Positions 11,941 to 23,934 of a stretch of 64,000 nucleotides of DNA are shown piece by piece. This DNA is from Limnoperna fortunei (taxonomy: Eukaryota > Mollusca > Bivalvia > Mytilida > Modiolidae). The stretch covers positions 113,776,545 to 113,840,544 of the forward strand of contig OX104111.1 of assembly GCA_944474755.1 (NCBI GenBank), in the 5' to 3' direction. The notes under the pieces are model-generated. The model was not told the origin of the DNA. It made no database searches and saw nothing but the letters and a program-made list of their open reading frames with translations. Position numbers and translations under genes: made by a program. Every line of letters begins with the position of its first letter. Positions within the stretch are counted from its first letter, which is position 1.

Positions 11941-14195
11941 ATTCGTATGCGTATACCAGCTCTATATTATTCGTGTAAGCCAGCTTTTTATCATTATTTT
12001 AAATCAGATTTATATCGTCGTTCTATGCTCGCTTCCTTACTTTTGTGCAAAATGATTTATATCGTAAATGTATATCCGATTTATCTTATATCAGATTGAT
12101 ATCGTTTCCGTATACATCTTTATATTTTTGTATACTCAGTTTATATTGTTCGTGTATGCCCGCTTTATATTGTAAGTTTCTACACTTTTAATATATATTT
12201 ATGTATATTTATGATAGTATTCGTTTATACACACTTTATTTTGCTTTTGTATTCCCGCTTGATAATGTTCGTTTATACCCGCTTTATAGCGTTCGTAACA
12301 ATCAGCTAAAATAGTTTTGTTCACCCATTTTATGTAGTCTACACGTTTTGTATCGTTCGTTTATATCTGCTTATATCGATAGTGTATTCCCACTTATATC
12401 GTTTACGTTTTCCCAGTGTATATTGTTCGTGTATACCTGTTTTATATCGATATTGCATGCCCGCTTTATATTGTAGACATATTACTGCTTTATATCGTTC
12501 GTATTTTCCCAACTTATATCGTTTGCCTTTCGCGCTTAATATGTTTCCGGTATACCTTCTTTACAGCGTTCTTTTTTAACCGCTGTATTTATTTTTGTAT
12601 GACCGCTTTGTGTCATTCATATATACCGGCATTTAATATTTCTAACACTCCCGCTTTATATAGTTCCTGTATAACTAATTGATAAGGTTTTTGTGTGTCA
12701 GCTTTTTACTATTCGTGATATCGTTCTAATATGCCAGAATTTCTTACTTTCGCTAAATATTGTTCCTTTATACCCGCTTTACACTGTTCCAGTATAAAGC
12801 TGGTATATTCTACTTGAATATCCGCTATATATTTTCTTTTATACCCGCTGTATTTATTTTTGTTTATGCTAAATTTGTGTTGTTTTTTGTGTCCCAGCTT
12901 TATTTCGTTCTTGTTTACACGTTTTATACCGTTAGTATTTATACTGTCTATATCGTTTGCTTGACATCGTAAGTTTATACCCACTTTTTATATGTCTTTA
13001 AATCCCGCTGTATATCGTTCGTTTATACCCGTTTGACATCGTTCGTTACAATTGGCTTCAACATTTTTTGTACACCCACTTTATATAACTCGTGTACATC
13101 CGCTTTATATCGTTCCTTTATAACGCTTTATATTTTTTGTGTTACTGCTCTATTTCGTTATTTCCCTTGTATATCGATCTGTATATCCGCTTCATATCGC
13201 TCGCGTATTCCGCTGTATCTCGTTCATGTATATACCAGCATTCTTGCTTTCACGACTTATATCGTTTGCGTTTACCGGCTTAATATTTGTCTGGTTTACC
13301 TACTTTATGGCGTTCTTGTTAAACCGCTCTGTTTATTTATTGTATAACCGATAAATATCGTTTGTATATATCAGTTCAATAAATTTGGGTTGTAGCCTCT
13401 TTTTGAGTGTTTGTTTATATCCAATTTTTATCGTTTTCCTATGCCAGCTTTCTTACGGTACTGTCTAAGCGCTTGATATATTGTAATATATGTCCTTCTT
13501 ATACAGCTTGTATACCCGCTTGATCTTGTTCTTCTACGCCCAATATCTTACTTTCGTTTATATCCGTGTACTTACATTTGTGCCTCCACGCTTTATCTCT
13601 TGTGCATAGCCACGTTAGTTGTTTGATACCCGCTTGTTATCCTTTTTTTATAGACGCTATATATCGTTCTCGTATACCAGTTTGATATCCTTTTCATATA
13701 CCCGCATTTTATTATTCTAGTATGCAAAATTTATATTGTTATTATAAACCAGCTTTAAATCGTTCGTTTAACCGTTGTATTGTTTTATTGTATAACCACT
13801 TTATATCGTTCTGGCATACCAGCTTTATTAGGTTCTTTTATGCCCTCTTCATATCGTTCATGTATTCCCGCTTTTATATCATCCGTGTATACCCCCTTTT
13901 TATCGTTCGTGTGTACTTGGTTGATATCGTTCTATGCCCGCTTTCTTATTATCGTTTATACCCGTTTTCCTAAGTTTGTGTTTACAAGCGTTATATATAG
14001 TAAAGACATCGCCGCTTTATATACTTCTTTATACCCGCTTGATATCTTTTCCTTATTCCCGCTTCACATCGTTCAGTATAAAGCTGTTTATCCGACTTGT
14101 ATACCACTTCCAGACGTCACTTCCATGTGCTTGATATCGTTTATATATACCAGCGTTACATCGTTCTAGCATACCATCTTAACATCGTTCTTGTA
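11941..14195. repeat. 24-bp minisatellite array 3
   Basis: About 94 degenerate 24-bp units. It shares internal landmarks with array 1, including the inverted unit at 12771-12805 and a CTCTGTTTATTTATTGTATA word near 13326. It ends in TTCTTGTATATAGAATAT, exactly the junction seen again at 45866-45885. The ORFs in this range are repeat by-products. Confidence 0.88.
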
Positions 14196-16739
14196 TATAG
14201 AATATAAAACTGAACTTAAGATATCATTTTGTCATCAGTAGTATTATACTACAGCTGACTTCACAATACAATTTTGCAGGTGTAGGAGCGTGAAATTCTG
14301 AACTCACCCACGGATACGAATAGGTACCACACTGTCTCATTAGTGAGAATAAATTAACTTTAAACAGTGATGATCACTATCATAATCTTCTTTCACATTC
14401 AGGGCTATCTACATGTATATTTAAGGTAGTATTTTCATTTATCAACTCTTGTATCATTCCCATATGCCAAGTATATCTATTTTTTGAAAGTGATGTTAAT
14501 TAAGGAGCAATCTTAATTTTTTTCAACATTTATACTGAAACTGTTTGGTAAATTATACGTATTTATTAATGCTATTTTTATTATAATATGACAGGCGAAT
14601 AGCAAAATTAAAAAAAAAGATTAAAGTGTTATATCAGTTGAACTGCAAATATGGTGCACGTTGACAAACACACCAGTTTTATTGCCGTCACTGTTAGGTC
14701 ACTTCGCACACTTTAAACCATGCGTAAGCACAATTGTTGGTACAAGAATGATGTACTAAGAGTGAGGCCAGCCACGGCATTTCTAATGGAAACTAAATAT
14801 TGCTTATAATGATAATGTCGCTAAATACAACGGCTATTTGAACACATTATTGGGTAGCACTTAATTTGAAGTTTGTAATATAATTAGTCACACCTTAATT
14901 TGAAGATGTATATAATTTAAATTACAGGCACACGCGATGTATTTCGTGTTAAATGCCAACTAATAGATGGTATCGGTTCAAAGTATGGTCACCTGAATAG
15001 TATGAATAGGTAGTATCATGCGAAATTCACCTCGGAACGTCACTTTAGACTGGATTGACAAAGAAGTCAATGTGAAGTCATGAATGTCATTTGTAACGCC
15101 TTAATTGGCATATGTATAGAATGTTCGTGACATCAAAAAAGCACGATGTAAATACGATCTAAGGAATTGAGTGGCGGAATAACGGTGAACGTCGTCAATC
15201 ATTCAAGGTTAGAGATAACGTACTCAACGAAAGTCAATGATATAATGTGATAACCAGGAAAAAGTATAATATAATATTATAGGGTCATTGCATGCATATT
15301 GGGAAATATTGTCCCTCGCAAGATGCTATATTGCACTCGCAAGCTCGTGCAATATAGCATCTTGCGAGCGACAATGTTTCCCGGGTTATTCATACAATTA
15401 CCCTTTTATTATATAGTAATAATTTTTTGAGTGCTTTTAAGTGATTATTCATTACCTTTTGATATTATGTAATATTTAACTATAATATTACCATATTTTT
15501 CAAATGATCAATATTTTGTTTACAGTTGATTTTGTCTTTTGTTGGTCTATGACTTCTTTAACTTTACTTCCGTCGACAATCGAATTCACTTTTATATGTT
15601 CAATTTCAAGCGGATGAGCTAAATCCCCCTTCGATAGCAGATAATGTTTTGATTTCGAAATAGATCAATACTGCTAGGTCTGTACTAGACTTATCTCAGG
15701 GCATTTACTGAAATAGTATGAAGAATTGAACAATATGTTTGTAACTGGACACATTAAACAAATCAATACGTTATGGCTTTTAAATAAAATTAGAAAGTAG
15801 AAACCTATAATTAATATGAGGAAAAGGCAAACAAAAAATATGTATAAGCACTTTCCGAACACACTGACGTATATTTCAAGATCATGTCCGTGAAATAAAA
15901 AAAATTCCTTCATATGACACAAACACAAAATCATTTACACCATCACTTTATTATCTCGAACTCGGTTGACTCGATACCTCCGTTATATCCATACAATGTT
16001 TCAGTTCAGGCATTGTTTCCATCTCTACACACGAATTCGTCCTCTGATCAGTTGACAAATTATAACATAAAAACTATTGGATGCACACTTTACTGAGGGA
16101 ATTTGTTTTGATTAATTTTACGAAATGGGATAGAATATCATTTGCACTTGCGCATTGGAAATTCCAACCTCTACGTGAACGTCATTAAGAAGTATGGTTG
16201 CCAGTTTTAATTATTTTTTTAAATCTTGTGGACTAATACACTTATTCATTTGTGAGACACTTTCTAACATGCGTTTCTCCTTCGATTGTTTTATTAGAAA
16301 GATATTACTATCGTTTTACATTGTTTCAATTTAATTTGAATTCTTTAATTGCTTCTGACTTAAATAAAAAGTCCTGGCAGCATAGTAATCTATATAACTA
16401 CAATGTACTACACTTAACCCTTTATTTTCTTAAAAGTATTATATTTTACAAAGCCGCTAAAGGAAATTTTTAGATGCAAGAAAAAACACTTTTTTAAGGT
16501 TAAGAAGAAAGAGTACTTTGAAAAATTGTTACAATGAACAGCATGGAAGGACCCCTTACGGTACTTGATACGCCATAGCGGGATAAAAGTATTGACTTAA
16601 TAGAATATGGATTCATATGCATATGTTTACTCTGAATGAGTTTATTTTGCTCGCCAAAAGCCACACACTACACATTTGAGTGCGTACGTATGATTAAATT
16701 AACGTGAAGCAGTCTATCACAGCTACAATTGATAAATGT
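14196..16739. repeat. B flank, copy 1
   Basis: Non-coding AT-rich segment that follows array 3 and leads into an L module. It is homologous to 45876-47886 and in part to 19461-20600. Shared landmarks are GACTTCACAATACAATTTTG near 14260, TTAGTCACACCTTAATTTGA near 14883, and GGCATTTACTGAAATA near 15699. It holds a foldback element at 15282-15403. ORFs at 15674-15934 and 15914-16096 lack recognisable domains, and the homologous DNA at 45876-47886 is divergent there. I take them as chance ORFs. Confidence 0.75.
15282..15403. mobile_element. Foldback element with 36-bp near-perfect inner arms
   Basis: Inner arms 15301-15336 and 15347-15382 are inverted copies with two mismatches (CTCGCAAGATGCTATATTGC and complement), separated by 10 bp. 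The outer parts (GGGTCATTGCATG at 15282 and the related complement ending at 15403) extend the arms to roughly 55-60 bp. Only the distal arm survives in the other B copy (CTTGCGAGTGACAATATTTC near 46725). This is MITE-like by structure and no transposase is present. Confidence 0.6.
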
Positions 16740-18957
16740 GTTTATAATTCACTAAACAGTAAAATTTACAGTGTGTTAAACTGGGTTATTGAGTTTCATT
16801 GTTTGACGATGAGGTTTTGTTATTCATGTCATTTTGTCTTTAATTTTATTGTAATTTATCATCTTTAATTTGTTTTACCAGAGGGTGTTTGAGCTACTGA
16901 TGCGTAGAACAGATTCTACTACTGTTGTCCATATCGCACGAATTTTGTCTTGTTTTGTTTACTAACAAATTTTAATGATAATGTACTGAATCTATTTAAC
17001 ATTGATGAATTCTGCATAGTTGTATTTGAATATGCAAGTTAAAGGTACGACGCCTTGTAACAAAATGTAATTCCACGACAGTATCATATCAGCAAAAAAT
17101 ACATACAACTTAATACTACTTTAAATTACAAATGGAGGATAATGTTATATAATCATCAACTATAATCTTGCGCTGCATTTACTGCTCTAATATAACATGA
17201 GTTTCATACGAAAGACATAGCACCCAAAGGAAGCTCCACAATGCGACAGTAAAACCAGTAAATCCTTGTTAAATAAATGTAGAGTGAAGCACTCTTTGCC
17301 AAAAATAGACTCGAACTGACACCACTAAAGTTGAAAACAACAGTTTTGTTTATCTAGGTTTATATAAAAAGCATTCTTCTCCTCCTAGATTTCTAGGAAA
17401 ATAAAAACGCAGTCGGCATTGTTTTTGACCTTTTGCTATTTATTATGAACGATTTTTCCATCATTTTGCCAGCTATATCTTGGGGTCCAGTTTTTATTGA
17501 GAAGTACCCAGAGAAAATAACGTCATTAACAATACTTAAATTATATTGTGTATGATGCTAATAGAGCAGTACATGCAATGCTTGCTTTTTTAGGTTAATG
17601 CAATAAGAAGAAAAGGATAAATAACTTCAAAATAGTAATTTTCACGACAGCTTTACGAATACTGTGGATCGTTTCGATAGCACCAACTAGCGACTGTGAT
17701 ACGATTAAACGTATAATGATAGTATCGTTCTGAAGTGCATTTGTCATAGCTTTGATTCGTATATATATATATTAGATGTGGAAAAATGTGTGAATAGGGT
17801 TAAATGGATTTATATAAACACATTGACTAAGGTTTCCTTAATGGATGTAGAAGGTATGTATGTTTTTAAGTTGTAGTTGCATGCATTATTTGAAATCTAA
17901 TTTTTTAAGTGAAATCCTCAAAAGGTACATTGATGGGTCTGTTTATCGTGTCTTCACGTCATTTCAGCATGTTATTTCTATCATGTCATTACGGGTGACG
18001 TACAGAAATTTAGCATGCAACTTCTGGCAAATTATTGTATGTAATATCATTTCTAGAAGATGCACTTCATATTGCCGTTCATCTGCGATGTAGGCTAGAT
18101 TTGAACAGATTGTATAGCATGTTGAATAAAAAGGCCTCCTAAATACGAAAAATATCGATAAAAAACCGACCGAACAACAAGAGACGAAAGTCAATGGCCA
18201 ATTACAAATCCGGATATTTTATATTAACTTTTGAATAACTGAACAACTTTTAAACAAAATAGAATCTCGCATGCTCTTAAAACATTACTTCTATGACAAA
18301 TAAGCTGAAACGGGATAATTCGAGAAGCAAAAAAATATATAATATATGAGGAAATTACAGTAATAGTGTATAGAAAATTTTGTTTTATGAATTATGGTAT
18401 GTTCTTTCTGTAGGTTTAGCAAATAATCAATTATTAAATGAAACGTTATATAAATACTGAACGAAACCTTTCGTAAACCATATCGGATAATTTTGCAATT
18501 TTTTCCTATAAACCCATCTGAAAGAATAAAATACAGCATTTGTCAAAGCAATAGATGATCTGTGAAGTTGCATTTGGGCCAACAAGGCTAAAATAAATTT
18601 GTTTATGAATGTCGACACGGATGTCTCAACGATATTAGCAGATGACAGAAATCCACATGAAAACTTGTACACCAATAATAAATAATATACGATATTTAAC
18701 ACCAACGCTTAGCGACACTCATTTAATACTTCTCAATTCTATTTATAAATGTATATTTGCCTGTTTTTTTGCTTATCGTGAAACAGGAAAAATGCATATT
18801 ATATGTTTGTAAAAAATGGCCGAGAAGTTGAAATATACCTACTAACTTACTCTAATACTTAACACTATTATGATAGAGTTAGACTTTTGGGTAGAAATCC
18901 CGAATGTAGATATGTATCATCTCTCTTTTTCACACGTTAAGACTGGATCAATTTCAG
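16740..18957. repeat. L module, diverged copy 2
   Basis: Collinear with 200-2480 but clearly more diverged than the 47887 copy. Matches include CTGGGTTATTGAGTTTCATT near 16781, AGCGACTGTGATACGATTAA near 17689, and GGATGTAGAAGGTATGTATG near 17842. It also carries the old SINE tail (GGGGTCCAGTTTTTATTGAG near 17482) on the reverse strand, then the GTATCATCTCTCTTTTTCAC block near 18914. Short ORFs at 17860-18705 are not conserved in frame between copies. Confidence 0.75.
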
Positions 18958-19460
18958 CCTGTATTCCCATTGTATATTGTCACTGTATACCCGCGTTATA
19001 TCGATCTTGTATACCAACTTTATATAGCTGACACATAACTGCATTATATCGTTTGTATTTTACCGATGTACATCGTTTGCCAATACCGGCTTAATATCGT
19101 TCGGATATACCTCATATATAGCGTTCTTGTTTAACTGCTGTATTAAATTTTTGTATGACCGCTTGATATCATTCATATATTCTGGCGTTATATATTTCTA
19201 AAACACCCGCTTTATATAGTTCTTGTATACCCACTTTATAAAGTTTTTGTGTGTCCGCTTTTTATCGTTCATGTATACCACAGTGATATCGTTCTTATAT
19301 GCCCGCTTTCTTACTTATTGTTCCTTTATAACCGCTTTATACTTATCCAGTGTAAAGCGGGTATACTTGTATACCCTATTTATATTGTTCTTTTATAGCC
19401 GCTATATATTTTTCGTTTATGTCCAATGTATGTTGCTTTTTGTGTATTAGCTTTTCTACC
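18958..19460. repeat. 24-bp minisatellite block 4
   Basis: About 21 units, corresponding to the part of array 1 around 2910-3390. It includes the inverted unit as a hairpin at 19331-19362. It is cut off at about 19460 and followed by B-flank type sequence. Confidence 0.8.
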
Positions 19461-20889
19461 GTTGGTTCGTAAAACGGTTGTACACCATATCATTTCAATA
19501 TTTTACATTATTAAGTAGCCACAGATGTGAAAGTAACATAGAAGAGTCTAAATGTCCCTAACGCTCTGGTTATAATCTGTCCAGAATATTGTAATAATAC
19601 TGCAACTTCTAGATATGTTGATTTTATCTGAAAAGTAGTTTATTCTAATGGCGGCTTGAAACTGATAGCTATGATTATAATGGTCTTAAACTGCTTCATA
19701 TGCCTTACGTTATCTTTAGAATACCTCTGTTGTTCTGGTTTTGTCTTATATATCTAGTTTGTACCACTTGAGAAAAAGATGGATGAGAACCTAAGTAAAC
19801 AATTTGGAAAAGAAATTATTTGAGTGTAGATCAATACTGTTAGATTTGTTCTATAATACTTATCTCAGGGCATTTACTGAAATATTATAAAGAACTGAAC
19901 AACATGCTTGCCACTGGACAAATTAAATCAATCAATACATAAACGTTTTTTAAATATAAATAGAAAGTAGAAGAATTTTTAATGAGGAAAAGGCAAACAA
20001 AAAGATATATTTATCAGCAAGTCGTTAAGAAGTCTTGTTGCCAGTTTTAGTGTTTTTTATGTTAAATTTTGTGCAGTGATGCACTTATTCATTTGCTAAC
20101 ATACGTTTCTCCTTCGATGTTTTGTTAGAAAGGCATTACTATCGTTTCATATTGTTCCAATCTAAATAGAATTATTGAATAGTTTCTAACTTCCATAAAA
20201 AGTCATGGGAGGATAGTAAACTATATAAGCACAATGTACGTAAAAGATTACACTTAACCCTTTCTGGTGTTAAAAGTGTTTATGATATTTTACAATCCTC
20301 AAAAGGTATTTTTCAGATGTGAAGAAACACCGCTTTAAGGTTAATATGAATGTGTAAATTTGAAAATTTTTTACAATAAACAGTAAGTATTTCTTACGGT
20401 ACTTGATACTCTATAGCATTACAAAAGTATTGACTGCATAGAATATGGATAAATCTACATATGTCTATTCTGAGTGAATTTATTTTGCTTGCCAAAAGGA
20501 ACTCTCTACTTAATAAGTATTACCTATTTGAGTGCGTACGCATGATTAAAGTTGTGAAGTGGAATTCGCCAAGGTGTGATCGGCTCTGTTTAATATATAA
20601 TAAGAAATGACATTTTTCATTCCGTTCTCAGCAGATTTATTCCTACACCATTAATCTTCAGAATTCATAGTATCTCTGTACTGAAAACATCATTTAAATT
20701 CACTAAAAGAACACAAACTAAAAACAAACATTGATAATTTAACAGGAGGCAAGTAGTTGTTCTCCTACTATCTTGTATTTTGGAAATTTAAAGTTTATTC
20801 AATGTAAAACCAATGTTTCTGTATTACTGACTAAAAACATATTAGCCTTTACAATCACCAGACAAAGCATACTATGGTACAGGGCCCAT
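19461..20889. repeat. B flank, partial copy, and AT-rich spacer
   Basis: From about 19830 to 20560 it resembles 15660-16700 (ATCTCAGGGCATTTACTGAA, CTTTCTGGTGTTAAAAGTG, TTTGAGTGCGTACGCATGAT). The stretches 19461-19830 and 20560-20889 hold nothing recognisable beyond AT-rich DNA. Confidence 0.6.
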
Positions 20890-21690
20890 TTACAGTAGGT
20901 ATGTGATCATATAAATAATTTACATAGAATCACACGAGCATTGTAATTCTCGTTAAATTTGTTGTTTTAGAAATATAAAATATTTTCTTTGTTTGATGTC
21001 AGTAATTTATTTAGCAGTGTTTTTCCAGTTTTACCAATTCGGAAGAAGAAATAACTAAATTCTTGCAGAGAACAAGTTTCAAGACAACGTTATAATAACA
21101 ATAGTGAGGTTGGTAGGTATCATTTTTGCTTAAATAAGTCATGAGTACATACTATCATCAGTGTACTTGTAATATTGATCTGTATAATTGCATTCGTAAA
21201 TACAAAGGTGAGAAAATGAATGACAATATTTGTATATTAATTTGTCAACAAAGGAGGCGAGTGATTTTCCACGATGTATGTTAAAGTATTACACTGTTTA
21301 GATAATTTATACGACTTGCATGAAGCTTTAGAAATGTGTAAATTGTGTAGGAATCTATCACTGCTACAATTAATAAAGACTTTTGTTATTTATTAAACAG
21401 TAAAATGTACAGGGTGCGTTATTGAAAACAGATTCAAAGTTTGCACAATGGTTTACAGATTCTAATATTACATAACAGACATACATAAAGTACAGCCAAG
21501 AGAAGTAAACAGCATCAAGGGCATTAGTCTAGACTAAATATGCACAAACAATTGTCAATTTGATGCGTAGAACTGATTGCACTACTGTTGTCCAATCGCA
21601 CCAATTAAAATTTGTCCTTGCTTGTTTAGTTTACTTGCAAAATAGTCAATGGAATCTAGTTAGCGTATTGTGTTTACATTTCACAACGTA
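20890..21690. repeat. L module copy 3, first part
   Basis: Resembles 1-360 (CACACGAGCATTG near 20932, GTAATTTATTTAGCAGTG near 21002, TTGATGCGTAGAACTGATTG near 21559), with extra sequence between the landmarks. It is interrupted at about 21690 by an unrelated block. Confidence 0.6.
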
Positions 21691-22135
21691 TACGTTATTC
21701 TAAATCCTGCGATCGATATTCCGATTTTCTAGACCAATCACTGCTGTTGACTGCTAAAGTATGCAACAAATGTTTGTTGCACATAGGATGATGTTATCTC
21801 TCCAGATCTCCAGAAGGTCTATGGTCGGAACCACGACTTAATTGATCAGTGTCTTAAATACGATCTGACATTTTCGCTGAATCATAGGTAGTGTTTCCTA
21901 TTCCCGGATTTGACTTTTTCCTAGACAAGACAATGAGTAACTAGACGGGTGTCTAATTAGAGGCAGGCACTGCTTACTCGTCCGAAGCACCTGAGTGTAC
22001 CCATGGTTTTTATTGGGTTCGGGTTATTCTGTGTTTTCGTGTTTTTGGTTTTTGTATTGTGTTTTTCTGTATCCTGATTTGTAGCTGTTCCTTGGCTTCT
22101 GGCTAATGTTGTTCGGTCGGTTTTATTTGCTATAT
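21691..22135. other. Foreign insertion in L module, possible decayed retroelement piece
   Basis: About 445 bp of more GC-balanced sequence between two L-module parts. One frame around 21795-21890 is open for some 30 codons (includes SPDLQKVYGRNHDLID), then stops. The following TCCGAAGCACCTGAGTGTAC and GTTTTTATTGGGTTCGGG words resemble a dispersed bivalve repeat I have seen before, but I cannot name the family. There is a small palindrome TAGACGGGTGTCTA near 21944. No intact gene is present. Confidence 0.45.
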
Positions 22136-23590
22136 TTTATAAAAATATATAATCATTAACTATAATCTTGCGTTGCATTTACTACTCTAATATGTGTTTC
22201 ATAAGAAAGTGATAGCAACCAAAGGAAGCCCCACTATTCGGAACCGAAACCTCCACTACTTGTTAAATAAATGTTGAGTCAAACACTCCTTGATAAGAGA
22301 TAGATACGAACTGAGAACACTAAAGTTGACAACAACAGTTTTATTTATTTAGGTTTATATACAAAAAATTCTTCGCCTTCTAGTTTTCATATTCTTCAGC
22401 TATATCACGGCGCCCAGTCTTGATTGTAGGAGTACCTGAAGAAAACAACGTCATTAATAATATGTAATATCATGTATGATGCAATCGAGTAGTTAATAAA
22501 ATGATTGCTTTTTTAGATTAAAGCAAACAGAAGATATGAATATTGTGAATCGATTCGATAGCACCAACTAGCGACTGTGATACGATTAAATGTATAAGGA
22601 TAATATTTTTCTTAAGTGATTTTTTGGTGGCTTTGATTTGTATATACATTTTATGTGGAAAAAATGTTTGGAGAGGATTACATGATTTTTTTTACTCAAA
22701 TTCACTGAGGTTCCCTTGATGGAGGTAGAAGGTATGTATGTTTATAAGTTGTATTTGCATGAATTATTTGAAATCTAATTATTAAAGTGAAATCTAACAA
22801 ATCTACATTGATGGGACTGTTTATCATGTCTATTTGTCATGTCAGCATGCGATTTCTATCATATCATTACTGTTGAGGTAAATAAATTTAGCATGCGCCT
22901 TCTGTCAATACAATGCATGTAATATCATTGATGGTAGACACATTCCATATAATTGTTCATCTTCGATGTAGGCTAGTTTTGAACTGATTATATAGACTGT
23001 GGAATAAAAAACACGCCTAAAAAGCAAAAAAAAACCGACTGAACAACAAGAGCCAAAAGTCAATGGACAATGTCAAATCCGGATATATTATATAACTGTT
23101 GAAAAACTAAACAACTGGAAAACAAAATAGAATCTCGCATGCTCGTACACATTACTTCTATGACGAATGATCTCAAACCGGACAAGTCGAGAAGCGAAAA
23201 AAAAAGATAAATAACAGGAAAGGGTGTTAAGAAAATTTCGTTTTAAAAATTCTGAAATGTGCTTTCTGTAGGTTTAGCAAATAATCAATCACAAAAAATC
23301 AAACGATCTATGAATAAATACCTTTTGTAAAACATAGCGGATAATTTTACTCTTTTAACCCTATAAACTCATCTTAAGAATAAAGTACTGTGAGCCTGTA
23401 TTTGTCGAGTACTAAATGTTCGCTGAAGTCGTATTTGGGCCAACAAGTCCAAATAAATTTGTTTCTGAATTTCGACATGAATGCCACAACGTTATTAGCA
23501 ACAACACATGACAGAAATGTACCTGAACAATTTGAGAAATATAGCAAATTGTACAACAATAACAAATAAGACACACTTCATTTAAAATTG
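22136..23590. repeat. L module copy 3, second part
   Basis: Collinear with 545-2120 and 17150-18700: AATCATTAACTATAATCTTG, the old reverse SINE tail near 22390-22450, GGTAGAAGGTATGTATGTTT near 22724, and AAATTTAGCATGCGCCTTCTG near 22885. A 66-codon minus-strand ORF at 23374-23574 has no recognisable domain. The expected minisatellite does not follow. Confidence 0.7.
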
Positions 23591-23934
23591 TGTAATACTA
23601 CTGTTGAACGATTTTCCCAGATGTTTTATTTTATTTTCAATAACAATGCTCTCATTCCGGTGCATATGTAAAGTTGGGAAGTCAATTCATATTGGCGTAA
23701 TGCATCCATAAAAGGTATAACTTTACTATTTTTGAGTTCGTTTTTGTATATCGTTTTAAGTTTGTCTGAATGTTCATTTGCTAGACCGTTTGTTCATCCG
23801 CCCACATTCACAAAACAAGTAAATAGAAACTTATTTCAGATAGTACACTAAAGGAAATTTATATTTTAGTATTTCATATTTGACAAACCTCCATTTACGT
23901 TTTTGTAACATATTTTACTCGTGGTTATACATGA
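23591..23934. other. Unrecognised AT-rich sequence upstream of the LINE
   Basis: No module landmark, ORF or repeat could be recognised. A lone TTTTTGTATATCGTTTTAAG near 23741 may be a decayed minisatellite unit. Confidence 0.3.

Noticed and set aside
14196..16739. Host genes suggested by ORFs at 15674-15934 and 15914-16096
   Set aside because: They are short, have no recognisable domain, and the frame is not clearly kept in the homologous B flank at 45876-47886.
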